From JBFMDN01 sp040753915 (GTDB lineage: Bacteria; Desulfobacterota; Desulfomonilia; Desulfomonilales; Desulfomonilaceae), in contig JBFMDN010000093.1 in NCBI GenBank assembly GCA_040753915.1, positions 1 to 16,667 on the forward strand: a DNA stretch of 16,667 nt, in the 5' to 3' direction. Positions 6,956 through 14,602 of this stretch are shown piece after piece. Numbering within the stretch: position 1 is the first letter of the stretch; every line of letters starts with the position of its first letter. The notes beneath the pieces were generated by a model. The model saw only the letters and a program-made list of their open reading frames with translations. It did not search any database and had not been told where the DNA came from. Position numbers and translations under genes: made by a program.

Positions 6956-7034
6956 GTAGCGCAGGCTTTCCAGCCTGCGTCTTCAAGAAAATGGCAGCCT
7001 GAAAGGCTACCCTACATGGCGCGGAATGGCAGCC
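6956..7034 (+). repeat. 79-bp direct repeat, copy 2
   Basis: Base-for-base copy of 6813-6891. The sequence between the copies (6892-6955) includes GTAGCGCACGCATGTAGCGCAG, a partial extra start of the unit, pointing to repeated duplication of the element head. Confidence 0.9.
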
Positions 7035-7102
7035 TGGGAGAAAACGTCTCAAAACTCGGGACACACCAAAAACCGTAGCACGATCTAGCGTCGATGCGTG
7101 GA

Positions 7103-7229
7103 AAGGCACCCTCACCCCAACCCTCTCCCAGAGGGAGAGGGAGCTGGAAGAATCCCCTCTCCCCCGCTTCGGGGGGAGGGTCAGGGTGAGGGGGTGTGCC
7201 ACGATTATCACGGACTGCAGGCTTTTGAG
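7103..7229 (+). repeat. Dispersed fold-back repeat, copy B
   Basis: Nearly identical to 1-128: two bases are missing in the GGGGGAGAGGG block, plus a few substitutions (CCGAAAG to CTGGAAG, GACTATC to GATTATC, GCCGGC to GCAGGC). It shares the left boundary AAGGCACCCTCACC and the right boundary CTTTTGAG with copy A. The shared edges on otherwise different flanks define the unit at about 127 bp. Confidence 0.9.
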
Positions 7230-7251
7230 GGACTTTCGGAAAGGGTACCCT

Positions 7252-7301
7252 ACATGTGCGGAATATGGCAGTCCCGCGTTGCGCGGGGCTGCCCCACATG
7301 T
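7252..7301. repeat. Nested palindrome (cruciform-capable)
   Basis: An outer stem ACATGTG (7252-7258) pairs with CACATGT (7295-7301). Inside, GGCAG-T-CCCGCG (7267-7278) pairs with CGCGGG-G-CTGCC (7282-7293) across TTG. It abuts the next hairpin directly. Its left arm is a diverged copy of the end of the 79-bp repeat. Confidence 0.6.
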
Positions 7302-7329
7302 GGCCGAGCCGACAATCCTCGGCTCGGCC
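7302..7329 (-). terminator. Strong hairpin, probable end of the pilus operon transcript
   Basis: GGCCGAGCCGA (7302-7312) pairs perfectly with TCGGCTCGGCC (7319-7329) across CAATCC. The 11-bp GC stem starts about 9 nt after the pilY1 stop codon on the minus strand. No U-run follows, so it is not a classical intrinsic terminator. It may still stabilise the 3' end or pause polymerase, aided by the nested palindrome next to it. Confidence 0.55.
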
Positions 7330-7338
7330 CCCTATCGA

Positions 7339-10300
7339 TCATCGGACGCGCCATCCCTTGACGGAGATGGGATTTACCGGCAGATCCACCTTGACCCTTT
7401 TCAGGGTGCCGTCACTCATCTGCACGATGATATTTTCACCCCGGGAATCGAGCACTGGCTTGCTCGGAACTCCACTTCCCAAGGAATAGCGGATACCCGA
7501 TGCTGCTGTGTCGCCGCTCGACGTGACGGCCCCTACCGCTGTTCCACCTCCTATGAATATTGCATTCGGATCGAGAATGGGGACGCAGTTCACGTCAAAA
7601 GCGTACAGGAACCCCTGTCCGGTATACCCGCACGGGTCATTGGGCGGAACAAATGTCGTGAGAAAGACAAGACCGCCCGCAATGAGAGGCTTGCCGACCA
7701 CCCTCTCCCCGGGCAGTCCATCGGTCTCGGGCAAGACGAGGTCGAAGATGCACGAAAAGCACGGGTCGATGCACGAGCTATTCTGGAATTGACAGCAATC
7801 CGGCCTGGATCCAATACCCGTTTTCTCATAACAGGTTGATAAGTCCCGCGGGTCGGTACAGACAGTGATCTTGGCTCCGGCGTCAGCAAAGACTTTCGCC
7901 CAGGTGCAGCCTTCATTGAAGCGCACTCCATCGCATTTGGGCTGGAAAAGTACCTTGAAGTTCGTCGCGTGACTTGCGTCGTAGATTTCGTACCCGGACC
8001 TCACATCGGGTAATTCCACCTTGTCCCTGATGTTGTAGATGGACATCTTCGCGCTGTCACTTTTGTCGTCCTCACCCGTATATACGTCGTCGTACTTACC
8101 GGCTCCGATTATCACCCGCAGGTGGTCATTGGACGCCTTCTCGAATGTCGCGGCGGCAGACAACGTAATCGGCTGATGATCCGAACGAAATCGATTCGTA
8201 TCCAGATCCTTCTTGAGGATTTCCTTGGTAGGCCACATATCGACCTGCATGCCGAAGTGGGTATTGTCGGTCCCATCCGGTTTTTTCAGGTCCAAATTAA
8301 ATTTGATTCCATAGAAGTACCCGTTCATGTCCCCTACGTATATTCTGTCTATAAATCCGTCGTCGCCAACTACGTGCTCGTTTTGGTTCCACACGTCGAG
8401 GGCTATTGGATCAGACATAGCGTAAGGGATAGTGTTTGCCTCCGATGTCTTGAGCGGGAAGTTGGTTGCTGCCCTGTTTATGACAACAGGCCACACGTAC
8501 TCGAACAGGTTGTGCCCTGTTTCGATATCGAGCATGAGGAAAAACGGCCAGAAGAGACCGAGCTTGAACTTGTCGGCGACAGTTGGGATCGTGTCGAAGG
8601 ACTTGTCATACACGTGGAGACCCCCGCCCATGAACGCTATGGCCCTTCTGTTGTTGTTTTCGTCAAACTGGACAAATGTCGACGGGAGACCGCCGGTCAC
8701 CATGTCAAGAGGACTGGGATCGCCCACATAGAATTTCACGTTGGTCGGGAACTGAATTCTGCCAAGGTATGGTTGAGACCAGCTCATCGGCATCATCTTG
8801 ATGCTCTCGTACACGTCCCTGAACGGTACGAACGATCTTTCGCCAGACACCATCTGTGCGCAAGTCGTATCGCAGTCATCTTTGCACTGGTCCACACACG
8901 CGTTGTACGCGGCTGTGCAATTACCGCGACACGTGTTCCGCTGTGACCGCGGCAGGGATGCACACGCTGCGTAGCATGTCTCGTATGGTGGGTAGCACGG
9001 ATTTGAGTGGGACGTACAGGTTGCGTAGCAATCCTGACGGCACTGCTGTGGGTTCTGGGCAGCAACGACTTCCACCACGACCCGGTTCTTGAGCACCGGA
9101 TACTCCCAAAGCACAATCGGGTTGCGAGGATCTGTCACGTCAATGGCGAAATAGACGTCCCCACCTCCTCGCTCGCCTCCAACGATAACCGATCGCCAGC
9201 ATCTGCCCTGAGAGTCTGCGTTTGATCCACAGGGGTTCGTTCCTAGATCCGGTCTGTTGGCCAGTGGATTGATGTACACCTCCCATGAACGGGGTGCCAG
9301 GTCCACCATGGTGCGGTGGGCGCACCCGCCCTGACCATAGGTCGTGTCAGCGAGCGCCTTGAGCTCCGTCAGGAGATTGCTCGGAATATACGACCAGAGC
9401 TCAGTCATGATTTCGGAGTCTTCGGCAGGATCGTATATCCACTTGTCCTCGGTGCTATCGTATTTCCCCATCAGGAAGGCGTGCAACTGCCCGTCGTTGG
9501 CACCGACGTACACCACCTTGTCTCTATAAATATTGGCGTTTCTGTGTTCATAGAAGCTGGCGATGTCCGGATCTCGCCGAGAGACCTCTCCTAGAGTCGG
9601 CGGACCGAGGACCACAGGAGTCGAGTACACTATATCCCCGAGAAGCCAACCCCTCCTGTCACGATATCCTGTTACTGTGCTCCCTCTGACCCAGTCGATC
9701 AGGTTTTGTGCTTCGGTGTCGGTCGACACCCCAAGCATGGTCTTAGTGATCGTTGGGCTCGTGAATTCGAGCTGGGTTTTGGTCGTCGGGTCATAAGTAA
9801 AAATGGTTCGAGATGCAGGTGTCGTCGAGTTACTGAGGATGCCCCCTGCATCTGTGCAGTGGCTGCCCAAGCCGGGGCACGGGGCATCGGTTCCCGGCAT
9901 ATCCAGGCAGAGCCTGCCTGCGTTGCACGAGAGCTCAAAGGAGTACCATTCCTTGTTGTCATACATGAACGGCCGGAAAGCTTCCAGGTGGCCGCGCCAG
10001 AGGTACGCGTCCACGCGTTCGGGATCCGCTGCTTCAAACACTCCTCGAACAATGATGTCCCCGGTTCTCAATTCCTGGGAGACTGTGGCCACAGCGGAAG
10101 CTGATGCAGTCCTCGAGACTACCTCATCCAAGACCGCCTTAAGTGCCGCCTGGAGCTCTTTGCCGTTATTGGCCTTATAATAGGCGTCCGGAATTCCTTT
10201 GTTCTCGTTTACTCCGTCCCCGTCACGGTCCCACACAGCATCCCACTCTTTGCAGCAGGTGACATTGTAGTACCGTGTGCCCGAGCACGAACCAGGGGGA

Positions 10301-12408
10301 TTACAGTTGGCATAGTTCGGATCGCACTCCGGAACCGGCCATTGAAAATTCTTGCTGTCCGACGGCGTACCGCTCTTGGGGTACGGGAAATTGTCGTTTC
10401 CACATCCGGTCACATTCCTGAAGCTCCCATACATTGCAATTGCCCGCATGGAATTGTCTCCCTCCGGCTCCTGGGAGAATGCGAGGATGGAATAGATGTC
10501 CACTACCTGATCGCCGACAAATGCTGCCTCCTGACTTTCGGGCCTCAGATCTGTGGTGTGGATGCTTACCGCGGGGTTGACGGGGTCAACGCCGTCGTTC
10601 CACACTCCGTCGGAGAGCAGCAAAGCAAAGCTCTTGCGGCAGGGCACTGCCACCGGCTTCCCTGAAGCGTCGGCGCCAAAGAATGGGTCCTTGAGAGTCC
10701 CCTTGGTGCTCGACGACACAAAGAGCGAGTTGTCCGCGTGGTCGCTGTTATTGTGCTGGTTGAAGTAGTCGTACACCTCTGCCAGTGCCGGGCCGGTCGG
10801 AGTTCCACCATAAGGAAACGCCTGGGTGAAATCGAGGCCGTCAGTGGAATCCGTATCCTTTCCCTCCATGGCACTGATCAATCTGTCTATGTCGGTATTA
10901 TCGCATCCCACGAGGATCTTGCCCTTGTTCGCCTTCACGTCACCCTTGTAGTACATGAAGCCGAACCGTACATAGGGAAATGCCTCGTGAATAAGGCCCT
11001 TTCGCTCGTCTTTCGGCATTTGTATCCTGACACGGGCCCAGGGGATAGCGCCTATCTTGGTCAGAGCCTGTCCCTGGTGCGCCACCGGGTTGAGGCCCTG
11101 TTCCGTGTAAAGGCCTGTATGCTTCTGGAGAGGAACAGTGGACCACAAATCGTACGAAGCGGTGAAATCGTTTGCAGGGATCGTCTCGTCATTGGTAGCC
11201 ACGCGGAGGTAGTAGGTCCCGGCACCGAGGGTTACCGTCAGCGTCGTGGTCTGCGTGTTATCCACACTGCTGGAACATGCATTCCCGTTGACGTCCGTCA
11301 GCCAGGGATTGTTGATGCTGGAATTGTCGTAGATTGCCAGTCGAACCCCGTGGCTCGAGGACCAGGTGGACTGTATTCTGATGGACACTTGGGTAGTCCT
11401 GGTCAGAGTGAACGTCCATGGCTCTACCCGTTTGTTGTACCTGTTGGGGTCGTTGGGATCAAGTTGGCCACGATACTGCCCGGATATGGTGACGAAAATG
11501 TCCTTGTCCGTATAGCTGCCCGTCTGGTAATCGTCCGGGAAGGTTGAAGAGCTTTCCAGCGTCGCAGGACGCACGTAAAACGACGCATTAACGTTGGTGG
11601 ATTCGGTCACGAATCTGCGGGCGCCTTGGGCTTGAACGTACACGTTCGAATCGTCCCCGGAGACAGTCGTGGCCTTTCCTCCGATCAATGCTTTTAACGC
11701 AGCGTCAATCCTCGACGTGACCGCCAAATTGAGCACATTTCCGCTGATGCCGACGTTCACGTTGCCCGTGATCCTCTTGATTGCCTTATACCCAGGGGGG
11801 TCAGGCTTTCCGTTCCAGGTCGCGGATATTTTGAACCTTGATCCATTAACTTCAAGCACCCGGTGACCGTCGCCATTCAGGCTCTTATGGCTTCCCAGAT
11901 CGTACACGGCAACGTAGTCATTCACTTGGAAATCGTGGCCATCGCACGTGAGCCAGATGGTTCCGCTCCCGCCGTCCTCAGTCTCGGCAGTACCCGGATG
12001 ATACGAGACTGGCTGAGGATCGGCCTTTACGAAGTAGTCACCCGCAGTATCGTACACGTAGTACATGTCGGGATCGAACGTTCCGTAGTACTGAAACGTG
12101 GGGTTGTACACGGCTGTCTGGTTCGGGTTATTACAGTTCCCAACACGAGAATTGTAATAACTAGGACAATTGCCATTAGGATCGGCACAGTTTGAATAGC
12201 CGAAATTATCGTCAAAGTATGCTGGAAACTGCATGCTTCCGGAATAGTCCATGATGATCATCACGTTCGGCCTGGTCGCTACGCCCACAACAGGTGGAAT
12301 ATGACATGGCGAATACGGGCCTGCCACGACTACGACTGTGGAAACAGTCAGCAGAGCGGCTGAGCATAGGCAGATTGCAGCGAGAAAACGAACAGCTTTA
12401 GTGGTCAT
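7339..12408 (-). CDS. pilY1: PilY1-like type IV pilus tip-associated protein
   Basis: A 1689-aa exported protein; PilY1 of Pseudomonas is about 1160 aa. A Sec signal peptide spans about residues 1-30. A vWA domain begins with the MIDAS motif DYSGSM (54-59), is interrupted by about 390 residues that include a PPC-like beta-sandwich (about 297-423), and resumes with GGTPTGPAL (about 532-540) and LLSDGVW (about 598). An EF-hand-like loop DRDGDGVNENKGIPD lies near 726-741. The C-terminal PilC/PilY1 beta-propeller (about 900-1689) shows GDIVYSTPVV, VYVGANDGQLHAF and a calcium-site-like DDGFIDRIYVGDMNG near 1350. A 12-Cys insert occupies 1123-1183. Known homologues sit at the pilus tip, bind calcium, mediate adhesion or surface sensing and counter retraction. 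The ATG has AAGGAGG 6 nt upstream and overlaps the preceding gene by 11 bp, so coupling is likely. It is the last gene of the operon. Confidence 0.95.
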   Translation of the reverse strand: MTTKAVRFLAAICLCSAALLTVSTVVVVAGPYSPCHIPPVVGVATRPNVMIIMDYSGSMQFPAYFDDNFGYSNCADPNGNCPSYYNSRVGNCNNPNQTAVYNPTFQYYGTFDPDMYYVYDTAGDYFVKADPQPVSYHPGTAETEDGGSGTIWLTCDGHDFQVNDYVAVYDLGSHKSLNGDGHRVLEVNGSRFKISATWNGKPDPPGYKAIKRITGNVNVGISGNVLNLAVTSRIDAALKALIGGKATTVSGDDSNVYVQAQGARRFVTESTNVNASFYVRPATLESSSTFPDDYQTGSYTDKDIFVTISGQYRGQLDPNDPNRYNKRVEPWTFTLTRTTQVSIRIQSTWSSSHGVRLAIYDNSSINNPWLTDVNGNACSSSVDNTQTTTLTVTLGAGTYYLRVATNDETIPANDFTASYDLWSTVPLQKHTGLYTEQGLNPVAHQGQALTKIGAIPWARVRIQMPKDERKGLIHEAFPYVRFGFMYYKGDVKANKGKILVGCDNTDIDRLISAMEGKDTDSTDGLDFTQAFPYGGTPTGPALAEVYDYFNQHNNSDHADNSLFVSSSTKGTLKDPFFGADASGKPVAVPCRKSFALLLSDGVWNDGVDPVNPAVSIHTTDLRPESQEAAFVGDQVVDIYSILAFSQEPEGDNSMRAIAMYGSFRNVTGCGNDNFPYPKSGTPSDSKNFQWPVPECDPNYANCNPPGSCSGTRYYNVTCCKEWDAVWDRDGDGVNENKGIPDAYYKANNGKELQAALKAVLDEVVSRTASASAVATVSQELRTGDIIVRGVFEAADPERVDAYLWRGHLEAFRPFMYDNKEWYSFELSCNAGRLCLDMPGTDAPCPGLGSHCTDAGGILSNSTTPASRTIFTYDPTTKTQLEFTSPTITKTMLGVSTDTEAQNLIDWVRGSTVTGYRDRRGWLLGDIVYSTPVVLGPPTLGEVSRRDPDIASFYEHRNANIYRDKVVYVGANDGQLHAFLMGKYDSTEDKWIYDPAEDSEIMTELWSYIPSNLLTELKALADTTYGQGGCAHRTMVDLAPRSWEVYINPLANRPDLGTNPCGSNADSQGRCWRSVIVGGERGGGDVYFAIDVTDPRNPIVLWEYPVLKNRVVVEVVAAQNPQQCRQDCYATCTSHSNPCYPPYETCYAACASLPRSQRNTCRGNCTAAYNACVDQCKDDCDTTCAQMVSGERSFVPFRDVYESIKMMPMSWSQPYLGRIQFPTNVKFYVGDPSPLDMVTGGLPSTFVQFDENNNRRAIAFMGGGLHVYDKSFDTIPTVADKFKLGLFWPFFLMLDIETGHNLFEYVWPVVINRAATNFPLKTSEANTIPYAMSDPIALDVWNQNEHVVGDDGFIDRIYVGDMNGYFYGIKFNLDLKKPDGTDNTHFGMQVDMWPTKEILKKDLDTNRFRSDHQPITLSAAATFEKASNDHLRVIIGAGKYDDVYTGEDDKSDSAKMSIYNIRDKVELPDVRSGYEIYDASHATNFKVLFQPKCDGVRFNEGCTWAKVFADAGAKITVCTDPRDLSTCYEKTGIGSRPDCCQFQNSSCIDPCFSCIFDLVLPETDGLPGERVVGKPLIAGGLVFLTTFVPPNDPCGYTGQGFLYAFDVNCVPILDPNAIFIGGGTAVGAVTSSGDTAASGIRYSLGSGVPSKPVLDSRGENIIVQMSDGTLKRVKVDLPVNPISVKGWRVR

Positions 12409-12769
12409 TTTTGGCCTCCTTCGCAGGAAGGACCACTATGATCACTTCCTTGGCTTTCTGCAGCACGTACACCCGGGTCCCCTTCGTGACGCTCGCCAAA
12501 GTCAACGGATTATTGGACTGGTCCTTTACGCTCACGGTCTTTCCTTTGAGATTGACCGAGGTGTTCTTTGGCTGAGAGTACAGGACCAGGGTATTCGCGG
12601 TAATCGCGTCCACCAGGATCGGCCCCATGGGAGCGTAGCCTTTGGCAATTGAGAGGTTGATGTCAAAGGTCGCTGCCATGGCTGCTGGACACCATGACAC
12701 CATCAGCGCAGCTACAGCGCCTGCGAAGAGTGCAATTAGCGTCGGTTGTTTTGCTGCCGAGTGTTTCAT
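12398..12769 (-). CDS. Small secreted protein of the minor-pilin operon (123 aa)
   Basis: I do not recognise a family. The start at 12769 has GGAGG 7 nt upstream; a longer in-frame start 21 bp earlier lies beyond that site. A Sec signal peptide is clear: KHSAAKQ, then a hydrophobic core LIALFAGAVAALMVSW and an AMA-ATF cleavage site near residue 32. The Cys in VSWC does not fit a lipobox. The mature part is about 91 aa, polar and probably beta-rich (TLVLYSQ, VNLKGKTVSVKDQ, TRVYVLQKAKEVIIVVLP), ending in KEAKNDH. Its stop codon overlaps the pilY1 start by 11 bp, so the two are very probably translated together. Position and export suggest a periplasmic partner or chaperone of PilY1, or a minor pilus component. 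That is inference from context only. Confidence 0.8.
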   Translation of the reverse strand: MKHSAAKQPTLIALFAGAVAALMVSWCPAAMAATFDINLSIAKGYAPMGPILVDAITANTLVLYSQPKNTSVNLKGKTVSVKDQSNNPLTLASVTKGTRVYVLQKAKEVIIVVLPAKEAKNDH

Positions 12770-13050
12770 GTCACTTCCTCCACCGGACATTTCATAGGTA
12801 AAAAGTCAATGCCTAATCACGGTCACGTCGTATAGCCCGGGTCCGGAATCCAGAACATACTTGGCCCCTTCCCCTCTGCCATCGCAATCGCATACGTCAC
12901 CCTGCTTGCGTGACCGATTGCACACCGTCACGTTACTGGAGTATCACCAGATTTGATGCTCTATCGGTTGTCAGGTAACATACCCGGAATTCCCCGTGCC
13001 CCTCAGTACATCACAGGCACCCCCATTTCGGGCTTGGCGGCGAGCGCCTC
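12770..13050 (-). other. Gap within the pilus operon: pilX 3' extension and untranslated spacer
   Basis: This 281-bp gap breaks an otherwise tight operon. Its first part (13003-13050) continues the pilX frame past the amber stop for 15 sense codons to a TGA. The rest shows no gene. It contains four GTCAC/GTGAC-type motifs (about 12821, 12895, 12910 and 12927), two pairs of which form inverted repeats such as CGTGAC...GTCACG, so RNA structure or a protein site is possible. The ribosome-binding site of the next gene lies at its end. No convincing internal promoter is seen. Confidence 0.5.
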
Positions 13051-13569
13051 CTACAGGTTTCTGGCGAACTTGTTGGCCGCTATGAAGACTGCCAGATCCG
13101 GCAGTGCTGATATGTTGAAAAACTGGGTCTTCTCAGCCTCGGTCTTAAAAGGTCTCAAATTTACGTCTCGCTTGCCCGTACCTTCTGCAACCCAGAACTG
13201 CACGTGGTAGCCTTCCGCGGTTCCCAGCTCCCATCCCTTCAGCATCTGAGGATCGGTCTCGTATCCCTTCAGCGTCATCCACGAGTCCCAGTCACCAATG
13301 TTCTTCTGCTCACCGTCGTACACGCGCCACCTGCTTGTTCCCCCTCCGTATGCGACGGATTCTTTCAGTCCGATTTGGGTGAACGCGAGGGAAGCAGCGC
13401 CGTCGGCAAGGTTAAACAATCGTTCATAATTGAGCTGCGCCAGATTGAAATAGTTGTCGAATTTTCGCTGCACCAAGAGGCCCGCGGCTATGAGACTCAC
13501 CAGGCCCAAGATCAGCAGCACTATAGCAATGGCAGCTCCTCTTTCATTTCTTATGGCGTTCACCGTCAT
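13051..13569 (-). CDS. pilX: PilX-like type IV pilus minor pilin
   Basis: A 172-aa protein with the PilX-type N-terminus: a short basic leader MTVNAIRNERG, then the hydrophobic helix AAIAIVLLILGLVSLIAAGLL, then FDNYFNLAQLNYERLFNLADGAASLAF, a helix typical of PilX/GspK-like pseudopilins. As in that group, the glutamate at position +5 of the mature pilin is absent. PilX helps form the minor-pilin complex that initiates pilus assembly with PilV, PilW, FimU-type pilins and PilY1 in the inner membrane. A GAGG site overlapping the pilW stop lies 8 nt upstream of the ATG, and the genes are 10 bp apart. The frame ends at TAG, but 15 further sense codons follow in the same frame (see findings), so the C-terminus may be shortened by a nonsense mutation. 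Confidence 0.85.
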   Translation of the reverse strand: MTVNAIRNERGAAIAIVLLILGLVSLIAAGLLVQRKFDNYFNLAQLNYERLFNLADGAASLAFTQIGLKESVAYGGGTSRWRVYDGEQKNIGDWDSWMTLKGYETDPQMLKGWELGTAEGYHVQFWVAEGTGKRDVNLRPFKTEAEKTQFFNISALPDLAVFIAANKFARNL

Positions 13570-13579
13570 GGCTTATACC

Positions 13580-14602
13580 TCACGAGTTGCCCAAGACGAG
13601 ATTGCGAGGGGACACGATAATGGTCCGAACATGGCGAGGACCCCACTTGGCAGCTTTACCCCTGGTCTGGTACGTTAACCTGACCCGGACCAGCTTCAAC
13701 GTTGCCGGCGTCTGGTTGGCTCCTGCGTTCCACGCCTTTGCCCACGTCGCGTCAGCGAATTGGTAGTCTACCTCCAGCCCAATAACCCTGAAATAGTGCT
13801 CACCGCCGAGAAACGGCATGCCCGCGGGCGTAGCATCACCGCCCCGATTGCGCCAAAGTGTCCCTATCTGTTTGCCTTGTACAGTCTGGTCTGCCACCCG
13901 ATAGGAGACCGCCGGAGCAATCCACTGATTCGTGGCAAGCCCGCTTTGAACCTTGAACGTGCACGAAAGATAGCCCTGAAGGGACTCGTCGGCACAGGTT
14001 GTTATGGAATCATTGTAGAGCACATCCTTCACGGTTACCGTGCCCGCGGAATCCAGAGCGATTACTCCTCCGACATTGTTTACGAAGGTTGTTCCGGTGA
14101 GTTTAGGACAATATCGGAGCGTGAACTGGTCTGAGCCTCCGTACGTAAGGAATCCCTGGTAGTCGGTCATCGAATCCAGAAAAACCGTGTTCCGCCTCAC
14201 AGCGCTGGCGAAGGAGCCTGTGGCCGCAGGCGTTGCGGATTCCATGGTGAGATAGCCACTGTAACTCAGATAAAGCTGATCCCGTATCGCCGGCATGCCA
14301 TCCACCGACACAGGGGACGTGTCCTGCACAATGTGCATGGCCAACTCCGGATGGTCCCCCAGTCCGAAGCCTGCCTCGAGAACATCTCGTGCGATCACGG
14401 ATTGAGCCAGACCCACTGCTTCATCGACTCGCTTCAGCCGGAATGACTCGAACCCCTCGGTGCTCTGGAAAATGAAGAACGAAAGCGCACCGGCTATAAC
14501 CATCAGGAGGATGACCATACCGACCAGCATTTCAACAAGGGTGTATCCTCGGCCGTTGGTCAGTCGGTTCACTGGACTATCCTTCGTACATCTTTCGATC
14601 AT
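13580..14602 (-). CDS. pilW: PilW-like type IV pilus minor pilin
   Basis: The chosen start gives 340 aa. A prepilin leader ends in NGRG (residue 19), followed by mature YTLVEMLVGMVILLMVIAGALSFF with the invariant glutamate at +5. The remainder is a long globular domain with PilW-like features (FRLKRVDEAVGLAQSVIARDVLEAGFG; C-terminal TLKLVRVRLTYQTRG). Prepilin peptidase would cleave after G19. The ATG overlaps the pilV stop as ATGA, typical of translational coupling, and places the leader at normal length; an upstream in-frame ATG at 14842 would add 80 residues of out-of-character sequence lying inside pilV. PilW is one of the minor pilins that prime pilus assembly. Three Cys lie in the globular part. 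Confidence 0.9.
   Translation of the reverse strand: MIERCTKDSPVNRLTNGRGYTLVEMLVGMVILLMVIAGALSFFIFQSTEGFESFRLKRVDEAVGLAQSVIARDVLEAGFGLGDHPELAMHIVQDTSPVSVDGMPAIRDQLYLSYSGYLTMESATPAATGSFASAVRRNTVFLDSMTDYQGFLTYGGSDQFTLRYCPKLTGTTFVNNVGGVIALDSAGTVTVKDVLYNDSITTCADESLQGYLSCTFKVQSGLATNQWIAPAVSYRVADQTVQGKQIGTLWRNRGGDATPAGMPFLGGEHYFRVIGLEVDYQFADATWAKAWNAGANQTPATLKLVRVRLTYQTRGKAAKWGPRHVRTIIVSPRNLVLGNS

Noticed and set aside
6732..7034. CRISPR array
   Set aside because: Repeats are 13-bp head-to-tail units without spacers plus a 79-bp duplication; no regular repeat-spacer pattern and no cas genes are present.
6661..7299. Small minus-strand open frames with repeated HSAPCRVAFQAAIFLKTQ peptides and HPDPPPEAGERG-like peptides
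   Set aside because: They are translations of the 79-bp and 127-bp non-coding repeats. The same peptides recur only because the DNA recurs.
8852..9045. Multihaem cytochrome or haem-binding module in PilY1
   Set aside because: The many Cys are not in CXXCH motifs, so covalent haem attachment is not supported.
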